Part shown: positions 31,537 through 36,471 of the stretch, piece after piece
Numbering within the stretch: position 1 is the stretch's first letter
Layout: each line of letters starts with the position of its first letter
Assembly: GCF_005063415.1 (NCBI RefSeq)
Contig: NZ_SUEG01000037.1
Coordinates: 1 to 36,471, forward strand
Reading direction: 5' to 3'
Origin: Mesorhizobium sp.
Lineage (GTDB): Bacteria; Pseudomonadota; Alphaproteobacteria; Rhizobiales; Rhizobiaceae
DNA: 36,471 nucleotides
Position numbers and translations under genes: made by a program
Notes under the pieces: model-generated
What the model saw: the letters and a program-made list of their open reading frames with translations, nothing else
The model's database searches: none
Told to the model about the DNA's origin: nothing

Positions 31537-31665
31537 TTTCAGGCCGGACGGGAAGCAAGGCAGTCCCTCACCAATGCGGCAATTGTCGCCTGCGGGCAAG
31601 CCAAAACAGGCTGGCACGGCGACAGCCGCCGACAGGCTCAGATTTGTCCCTGGTGGCCGAAGAAG

Positions 31666-32073
31666 TCAGGCGTGCATGCGGGCGCCCTTGGTGATCTTGT
31701 CGACGAGCTTCTTTTCGGCGCGAAGCGCGATGCCGACCACCTTGGCATCCTCCGGCGCAAATTCGGCAAAGACGGCACGGTTGGCCAGATCATACCCAGT
31801 CGAAAACATTTCCTCGACATAGAGCGAGACCGTCACACCACGCTCCAGCGCCCGCCGGTGGATCGCGCCGAGCGTCTGGCCGTCCGCCGAAAGCACGATG
31901 ACCGGCTGGATCGATAGCGGGTTGTAGATATTGCCGGCGCGATCACGGTAGGGCTCGCCGATAATGTCGGAAAACTGCGCGACGATGCCGCTGGTCAGAA
32001 AGGCGGTGACGTTGAGCTTTTGCCAGACGGGAAGATTATCCTTGAGCACGATTGCAAATTTCGTATCGAACAT
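31666..32073 (-). CDS. DUF2000 family protein
   Basis: 135 residues from MFDTKFAIVLKDNLPVWQKL. It matches the DUF2000 pattern: N-terminal KxAIVLxxxLPxWQKLNVTAFL, a central IQPVIVLSADG strand and GVTVSLYVEEMFSTGYDLANR, ending with VGIALRAEKKLVDKITKG. Function unknown; structures of the family resemble peptidyl-tRNA hydrolase-like folds, as I recall. It is divergent from the AraC regulator with only 51 bases between starts, so the regulator very probably controls it. The longer frame to 32133 would run over the AraC start. Confidence 0.85.
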   Translation of the reverse strand: MFDTKFAIVLKDNLPVWQKLNVTAFLTSGIVAQFSDIIGEPYRDRAGNIYNPLSIQPVIVLSADGQTLGAIHRRALERGVTVSLYVEEMFSTGYDLANRAVFAEFAPEDAKVVGIALRAEKKLVDKITKGARMHA

Positions 32074-32083
32074 GCGACAGTTT

Positions 32084-32108
32084 CCAATCCGAAAGGGGGC
32101 CAATCCGA
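32084..32108. promoter_or_regulatory. Direct repeats CCAATCCGA between divergent DUF2000 and AraC genes
   Basis: CCAATCCGA occurs at 32084-32092 and 32100-32108, period 16, inside the 51-base divergent interval. AraC-family proteins bind direct-repeat half-sites, so this is a good candidate operator for the adjacent regulator. Confidence 0.5.
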
Positions 32109-32124
32109 GGCTGCGAGTGAAGCA

Positions 32125-32997
32125 ATGGCGCACGATCTAGACCGGGAAGCCTTTCAGGGTCTTGGACGTTTGTGCGTGGATGCAGCCGAGAACTGCATCG
32201 TACCGGCACCCCGTGCTGCCGGCATGGAACGCATCGAGGCCCGGTTCCACGGCAATGCCTTCAATCTCCATCGCCACGACACCTATGCGATCGGGGTGAC
32301 GCTTTATGGCGTGCAGCGCTTCCGCTATCGCGGCCAAACGCATCAGAGCTTGGCTGGCCAGATCATTATCCTTCATCCCGACGAACTGCACGATGGCGGT
32401 GCCGGCACCGAAGATGGCTTGCGATACAGAATGCTCTATTTGGAGCCGTCCCTGATGCTCGATTGCCTCGGCGGCGGATCACTGCCATTCGTCGGGAATG
32501 CTGTGATGACAGATCGCGACCTCCGCGCGACGCTGCTTTCGGCGCTCGGGCCGCTGAATCAGGAACTGGACGAGCTGTTTGTCGTCGATTTCATGACGCA
32601 GCTTATGCAAAGCCTGGCCCGGCACGCTGGTCAGCCGGCGAAACCGGTAGCGAAAAGTGCGTGGCGCGCCGCCAGCCTGGCGCGCGACTATCTTGAGGAA
32701 AATGTTGCGCGGATTGTCCGTTCGGATGAATTGGAGGCGATAACCGGATTGGACCGTTATGCCCTGTCGCGGCATTTCCGCGCCACCTTCTCCACCAGCC
32801 CGCACCGGTTCCTGTTGATGCGCCGGCTTCAGCGAGCCCGCCGTATGATCGAAGCCAACGAACCGCTGGCAGAGATCGCCATCGCGGCCGGCTTCAGCGA
32901 CCAAAGCCATTTCAATCGGCATTTCAAAAAGGCATTCGGCGTCACACCGGGACGCTGGTCGGCACTGACGCGACGGCCGTCAGTGGCGAACGCGTGA
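32125..32997 (+). CDS. AraC family transcription regulator
   Basis: 290 residues from MAHDLDREAFQGLG. The N-terminal cupin-like ligand domain has HRHDTYAIGVTLYGVQRFRYRG and IILHPDELHDGG, typical of AraC sensors. The C-terminal double helix-turn-helix has LEAITGLDRYALSRHFRATFSTSPHRFLLMRRLQRARRMI and LAEIAIAAGFSDQSHFNRHFKKAFGVTPGRW, the AraC signature. It faces the DUF2000 gene and likely controls it together with itself. The longer frame to 32020 would overlap the DUF2000 gene. It ends one base before the stop of the convergent MarR gene. Confidence 0.92.
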   Translation: MAHDLDREAFQGLGRLCVDAAENCIVPAPRAAGMERIEARFHGNAFNLHRHDTYAIGVTLYGVQRFRYRGQTHQSLAGQIIILHPDELHDGGAGTEDGLRYRMLYLEPSLMLDCLGGGSLPFVGNAVMTDRDLRATLLSALGPLNQELDELFVVDFMTQLMQSLARHAGQPAKPVAKSAWRAASLARDYLEENVARIVRSDELEAITGLDRYALSRHFRATFSTSPHRFLLMRRLQRARRMIEANEPLAEIAIAAGFSDQSHFNRHFKKAFGVTPGRWSALTRRPSVANA

Positions 32998-32998
32998 G

Positions 32999-33481
32999 CT
33001 ATTCAAACATCTTGTCCTCGATATCCAGTTCGTCATCGGGGAGCACCATTTCACCGTTCGACAGGTTCGCCTCGACACGGGCAAGCAGCTTGAACAGCGC
33101 TTTCTGATCCTTCTTGTCGAGACCCTTCAATGCCTGCTTTTCGGTCTTCTTCACCGATTTCTCGATGGCGTGGATGATTTCGCGGCCGGTGTCGGTGAGG
33201 AAAATATGCGCCTGGCGGGCATCGGCGGAGGAGGCGCGCTTTTCCAGAAAACCCTGTGCCTGCAGCCGGTTGATGGTCTTGGTGATGGTCGGCGGACGCA
33301 CGCCGAGGCGGCCGGCAAGATTGCCGGGCGTCTGCCCGTCGTCGCGGTCGAGCGCCAGCATGATCTGGTCCTGGCCGGCATAGAAACCATGCGCCAGAAG
33401 CCGGGCGGCGAGCGCCGTGCGCGCCAGCCGCGCCGCTGAATGCAGCCGGCTCATTGTTGCAGTCTTGTCCGCCTTGGCCAT
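32999..33481 (-). CDS. MarR family transcription regulator
   Basis: 160 residues from MAKADKTATMSRLHSAARL. The winged helix is QTPGNLAGRLGVRPPTITKTINRLQAQGFLEKRASSADARQAHIFLTDTGREII, with the ADAR/QAHIFLT wing typical of MarR. The C-terminal helix is rich in Lys and ends with an acidic DDELDIEDKMFE. It is a dimeric repressor; the ligand is unknown. The GAGGAGG box favours ATG 33481 (about 6 bases away) over ATG 33487, which touches it. The dioxygenase gene upstream on the same strand is 204 bases away; that gap holds TTGCCGGCAA at 33577-33586, a possible binding site. Confidence 0.9.
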   Translation of the reverse strand: MAKADKTATMSRLHSAARLARTALAARLLAHGFYAGQDQIMLALDRDDGQTPGNLAGRLGVRPPTITKTINRLQAQGFLEKRASSADARQAHIFLTDTGREIIHAIEKSVKKTEKQALKGLDKKDQKALFKLLARVEANLSNGEMVLPDDELDIEDKMFE

Positions 33482-33685
33482 GCTCATCCCTCCTCGGCCG
33501 AACCGGTGCGGGCTGCATAAAAGCATGCCGCCGGTTGGCAATGACGATCGAAAACCTTCCGGCTCGAAAAATAGCTTTGCCGGCAAGCATCGCGGTGTTC
33601 GCCGTGGCTAATGCCAGATGTTTATTTCAGTTAGATGACAAACGACTTTCCGCAATGGCTGGGTGGGGACGTGACGAGGCGTTTC

Positions 33686-34408
33686 TCAACCGGCCTTCAC
33701 TGCGACCACCATCAAGGCCTGAAAGGCGTCCGCCATTTCCCGCAGCGCTGCCTGAGACAGCGGCCCGGCCTGCCGCGCAATGCCGTCCCGCGCGTTCGAT
33801 GTGTCGCGTTTGCCGGGACGGTCGTTATAGGGCGCGACGGTGGCGAATATCTGATCGCTGAGGCTGTCGGGGAAGAACATCTGGCCGGTCATCACCGAGC
33901 GGTCGTCGGGGAAGATCTTGAAATGGATGTGGGTGGTGCGGCCGCGATACCAGCCGGGATAGATGGTGGCGAAAGAAGCAATGCCGCTTTCATCGGTTCT
34001 CTGCCAGCCCCGGAGAAAGCTCTGGCCGGACGTGTCGATATCCTGCCCGTCGCCCTGTCCGGGATAGCCGGAATAGGCGCCCTGGGCTTCGCAATGCCAG
34101 ATATCGACGCGTGCGCCGGGAAGCGGCCGGCAGGCGGCGTCGACGATTTGCAGCCGCACATCGAGGGCAATGCCTTTCTTGCCTTCGGTGACGTCGGTGC
34201 GTTCAAGCTTCGGGTCGAAATAGAACGGCCCTTCGGTGACCTCGGGCGTGATGGCGCAGACGCCGGCACCGGCTTCGAACAACGCAAGCCCGGCATAGGG
34301 CGAAACCTGCCCGGCCCTTGCGCGGGCAGGCAGGAATATGCCGCCGGCGGTAACCGCAACGAGACGGAGCGCCTGCCGACGGCTTAGTGGCAAGGACTTG
34401 TCGGACAT
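33686..34408 (-). CDS. Intradiol ring-cleavage dioxygenase, Tat-exported
   Basis: 240 residues. SRRQALRLVAVTAGGIFLPARARA (residues 9-32) is a twin-arginine signal, so the enzyme is exported, unlike the classical cytosolic catechol dioxygenases. Iron ligands are present: Tyr112 in GAYSGY, Tyr154 in PGWYRGR, and His160 with His162 in THIHFK. TPEVTEGPFYFD and ARVDIWHCEAQG are the family signature. It would cleave a catechol-like ring between the hydroxyls in the periplasm; substrate not known. The AraC and MarR genes lie downstream; the COG0523 gene is divergent with 199 bases between. Confidence 0.9.
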   Translation of the reverse strand: MSDKSLPLSRRQALRLVAVTAGGIFLPARARAGQVSPYAGLALFEAGAGVCAITPEVTEGPFYFDPKLERTDVTEGKKGIALDVRLQIVDAACRPLPGARVDIWHCEAQGAYSGYPGQGDGQDIDTSGQSFLRGWQRTDESGIASFATIYPGWYRGRTTHIHFKIFPDDRSVMTGQMFFPDSLSDQIFATVAPYNDRPGKRDTSNARDGIARQAGPLSQAALREMADAFQALMVVAVKAG

Positions 34409-34485
34409 CTGGCGCCTCTTCAGTGCGAACAGCCCCCGTAAATGATCCTCGGCCTATCTAGGCCCTACCGCCAGCCCGCGCCAAT

Positions 34486-34518
34486 GAAAGTTCGGCAATG
34501 TGAGGAAAGTTCGGCAAT
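34486..34518. promoter_or_regulatory. Direct repeats GAAAGTTCGGCAAT, 19 bases apart
   Basis: A perfect 14-base sequence occurs at 34486-34499 and 34505-34518 in the 199-base divergent interval between the dioxygenase and COG0523 genes, 90-122 bases upstream of the COG0523 ATG. A site for a regulator of either gene is likely; it does not resemble the Zur palindrome. Confidence 0.5.
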
Positions 34519-34607
34519 ACCGGCCTCTCTTTGGCCCACCGGTTGCCTCGTGCAAAACGCGAGCACACGTCCTATATGGAGCCGACAACCCCTATTCGAG
34601 GCACAAT

Positions 34608-35657
34608 ATGAGCGACGCACAGACGCAGATCCCCGTAACTGTCCTCACCGGCTATCTCGGCGCCGGCAAGACGACACTGCTCAACCGCATCCTTTCGGAA
34701 AACCACGGCAAGCGCTACGCCGTCATCGTCAATGAATTCGGCGAGATCGGCATCGACAACGAGCTGATCGTGGAATCCGACGAGGAAATCTACGAGATGA
34801 ACAATGGCTGCGTCTGCTGCACCGTGCGCGGCGACCTGATCCGCGTCGTCGAAGGCCTGATGCGCAGGCCCGGCCGCTTCGACGCCATCGTCGTCGAGAC
34901 CACTGGCCTCGCCGATCCCGTGCCGGTAGCACAAACCTTCTTCATGGACGACGACGTGCGTTCCAAAACCAGGCTCGATGCGGTGGTGGCACTGGTCGAC
35001 GCCAAGCACCTGCCGCTGCGCCTCAAGGATTCTCGCGAGGCCGAGGACCAGATCGCCTTTGCCGATGTCGTCGTGCTCAACAAGACCGATCTGGTCACCC
35101 CCGAAGAGCTGAGCAAGGTGGAGGCGACGATCCGCGCCATCAACCCGGCGGCACGAATCCATCGCACCACGCGCGCCAGCGTGGCGCTGTCCGAGGTGCT
35201 CGATCGCGGTGCGTTCGACCTGTCCCGGGCGCTGGAGAACGATCCGCACTTCCTCGAGGCGCATGACGATCACGACCATCATGATCATGATCATGACCAT
35301 CATCACCATCACCACGATCATGACGGGCATCATCATGAGCACGCTTCCGACATCCATGACGTGACCGTGCAGTCGGTGTCGCTGCGCGGCGGCGAGATGG
35401 ACCCGAAAAAGTTCTTCCCGTGGATCGAGAAGATCACCCAGATGGAAGGCCCGAATATCCTGCGGCTGAAAGGGATCATCGCGCTGAAAGGCGATGACGA
35501 GCGCTATGTCATCCAGGGCGTGCACATGATCATCGAGGGCGACCACCAGCGCGCCTGGAAGGACGGCGAGAAGCACGAGAGCCGGCTGGTGTTCATCGGC
35601 CGCGAACTCGACGCCGAGCGGCTGAAGACAAGCTTCGAGGCCTGCCAGGCCGCTTGA
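34608..35657 (+). CDS. COG0523 (CobW/YjiA-type) GTPase metallochaperone
   Basis: 349 residues from [15 protein letters not shown], with GAGG nine bases upstream. Walker A is GYLGAGKTT (15-23). The CxCC metal site is Cys68, Cys70 and Cys71 in [21 protein letters not shown] and NKTD complete the GTPase. A 27-residue stretch at 219-245 has 17 His and 8 Asp and should bind zinc, cobalt or nickel. The C-terminal CobW_C domain follows. Such proteins hand metal to client enzymes. The client here is not shown by sequence. The WD40-like gene follows after 156 bases, a pairing I recall from rhizobia but cannot verify. Confidence 0.94.
   Translation: MSDAQTQIPVTVLTGYLGAGKTTLLNRILSENHGKRYAVIVNEFGEIGIDNELIVESDEEIYEMNNGCVCCTVRGDLIRVVEGLMRRPGRFDAIVVETTGLADPVPVAQTFFMDDDVRSKTRLDAVVALVDAKHLPLRLKDSREAEDQIAFADVVVLNKTDLVTPEELSKVEATIRAINPAARIHRTTRASVALSEVLDRGAFDLSRALENDPHFLEAHDDHDHHDHDHDHHHHHHDHDGHHHEHASDIHDVTVQSVSLRGGEMDPKKFFPWIEKITQMEGPNILRLKGIIALKGDDERYVIQGVHMIIEGDHQRAWKDGEKHESRLVFIGRELDAERLKTSFEACQAA
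35262..35342 (+). repeat. His/Asp codon-rich tract in the COG0523 gene
   Basis: 27 codons dominated by CAT/CAC and GAT/GAC (17 His, 8 Asp, one Gly, one Glu) make a near-simple-sequence stretch that could vary in length by slippage. It encodes a metal-binding loop between the GTPase and CobW_C domains. Confidence 0.7.
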
Positions 35658-35661
35658 TTTA

Positions 35662-35787
35662 GCTGCCCCTTCTTCCTTCTCCCCTTGTTATGGGAGAAGG
35701 GCAGCCCGCAACGCTGGCGTCCTCTCCTCACGACGATTCGAAGCACGGGTTGAGACCCGCAGCTCAACCCCTTAAGGGTGGGGCAGC
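35662..35787. repeat. 126-bp palindromic element with terminal inverted repeats
   Basis: The ends are GCTGCCCC (35662-35669) and GGGGCAGC (35780-35787), perfect inverted copies. Inside lie CCTTCTCCC (35675-35683) with GGGAGAAGG (35692-35700), GGGTTGAG (35747-35754) with CTCAACCC (35763-35770), and the palindrome CCCTTAAGGG (35769-35778). The CTTCTCCC...GGGAGAAG hairpin resembles intergenic repeats common in rhizobia. It fills nearly all of the gap between COG0523 and the WD40 gene and has no coding capacity. Confidence 0.5.
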
Positions 35788-35813
35788 AGAAATCTCGAAC
35801 GGAATGATCTCTC

Positions 35814-36471
35814 ATGCCGACAGTCGCCCCGCTCGATCTCGAAGGCCACTGCCTCGCCGCCGTGTTCCTCGGCGACGTGCCGCATTTTGCGCTGGCCGAC
35901 GGCACAATCCATCGGCTCGACCACGGCCACAAGACGGTGCAGGCCAATGACGGAATGCTCGCCGCCTTCCACGACGCGGCGAACGACCGGCTGATCACCG
36001 GTGGTGAGGACGGCAGGATCTTTGCCGTGACTGCAGGCGGCAATACAGCGGAATTGGCGACCGCAGGCAAAAAATGGATAACCAGCGTCGCCGCCGGGCC
36101 GCAAGGCGCTGTTGCCTATGCTTCGGGCAAGATTGCCCATGTGCGCTTTGCCGACGGCAAAACCAGGGAATTCTCGCATCCGCGCTCGGTCGAGGGGCTT
36201 GCCTTCTCGCCCAAGGGCATGCGCTTCGGCGTTGCCCGCTACAATGGCGCGACGCTGCATTTCCCGGCTGCCGACGGCAAGCCGGTCGAGCTCGAATGGG
36301 CCGGCGCCCACACCGGCATCACCTTCTCGCCGGACGGCGGCTTCGTCGTCACCACCATGCAGGAAAACGCGCTGCATGGCTGGAAGCTCGCCGACGGCAA
36401 GCACATGCGGATGTCCGGCTACCCCGGCAAGGTCAAAAGCCTGTCGTGGAGCGCCAAGGGCAAATGGCTGG
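35814..36471 (+). CDS. WD40 repeat protein (3' end beyond window)
   Basis: ATG 35814 opens a frame that stays open to the last base, giving 219 residues. It reads as successive beta-propeller blades: HFALADGTIHRLD, RLITGGEDGRIFAV, VAYASGKIAHVRFADGK, VEGLAFSPKGMRFGVARYNGATLHFP, HTGITFSPDGGFVVTTMQENALHGWKLADGK and VKSLSWSAKGKWL. SPDG and SAKGK turns are typical of WD40. It is probably a cytosolic scaffold. It lies after the COG0523 gene, on the same strand, separated by the palindromic element, so co-transcription is uncertain. The ribosome site is weak (GGA 12 bases before the ATG). Confidence 0.85.
   Translation, partial: MPTVAPLDLEGHCLAAVFLGDVPHFALADGTIHRLDHGHKTVQANDGMLAAFHDAANDRLITGGEDGRIFAVTAGGNTAELATAGKKWITSVAAGPQGAVAYASGKIAHVRFADGKTREFSHPRSVEGLAFSPKGMRFGVARYNGATLHFPAADGKPVELEWAGAHTGITFSPDGGFVVTTMQENALHGWKLADGKHMRMSGYPGKVKSLSWSAKGKWL

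Noticed and set aside
31537..31617. GTG start at 31617 for the DMT transporter
   Set aside because: It adds a hydrophilic, Cys/Pro/Gly-rich extension without a ribosome site before the first membrane helix. The TTG at 31536 is preferred, though not secure.

Overview
The window is chromosomal DNA of a high-GC alphaproteobacterium of the order Hyphomicrobiales, most likely Mesorhizobium or a close relative. The reasons are the three-gene (split alpha) proton-translocating transhydrogenase with a cytochrome oxidase subunit IV gene in front of it, the rhizobial style of GyrB, the C/TTGxx-N17-CTATxT promoters, and the many LacI, AraC, TRAP and DMT genes. This placement is inference from gene content; no marker comparison was run. 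I see no rRNA, tRNA, CRISPR array, insertion sequence or prophage gene.

Layout. 1-3181 (+): the end of an FMN-reductase-fold protein, then a secreted caspase-like protein with a long, very regular TPR array. 3328-5799 (+): gyrB with its own promoter. 5959-6963 (+): a 25-residue membrane microprotein and a 305-residue membrane protein. 7070-20751: one long run of minus-strand genes. In transcription order these are a CGNR zinc-finger protein and a lipoprotein; a giant indolepyruvate ferredoxin oxidoreductase; a membrane GGDEF-EAL protein; a FeeM/autoinducer-synthase-like protein; DUF3096; cytochrome aa3 subunit IV followed by pntAA-pntAB-pntB with a clear intrinsic terminator; and a membrane-anchored alpha/beta hydrolase.

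20893-27967: transport and small-molecule metabolism. It holds an orphan LivH-type permease with a structured leader, a TRAP small/large permease pair, a zinc alcohol dehydrogenase, a TakP-like TRAP binding protein on the opposite strand with a 15-bp perfect hairpin after it, and a PuuD-type glutamine amidotransferase. 27982-31536 (-): an Inh/Omp19-like protease inhibitor, then a DMT exporter, a LacI regulator and a D-2-hydroxyacid dehydrogenase. The last two overlap by ATGA. 31666-33481: a divergent DUF2000/AraC pair and a MarR regulator. 33686-36471: a Tat-exported intradiol dioxygenase, a COG0523 metallochaperone GTPase with a His-rich loop, a composite palindromic element, and the start of a WD40-type protein that runs off the window.

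The best leads are regulatory and architectural. There is a 48-residue tandem repeat array behind a caspase domain. A FeeM-like synthase lies next to a c-di-GMP enzyme, with an AT-rich intergenic island upstream. Four regulators have conspicuous operator-like repeats in the expected place (CGNR, LacI, AraC, and upstream of COG0523). A roughly 126-bp palindromic element has terminal inverted repeats. No complete multi-gene system that I would call new is evident.
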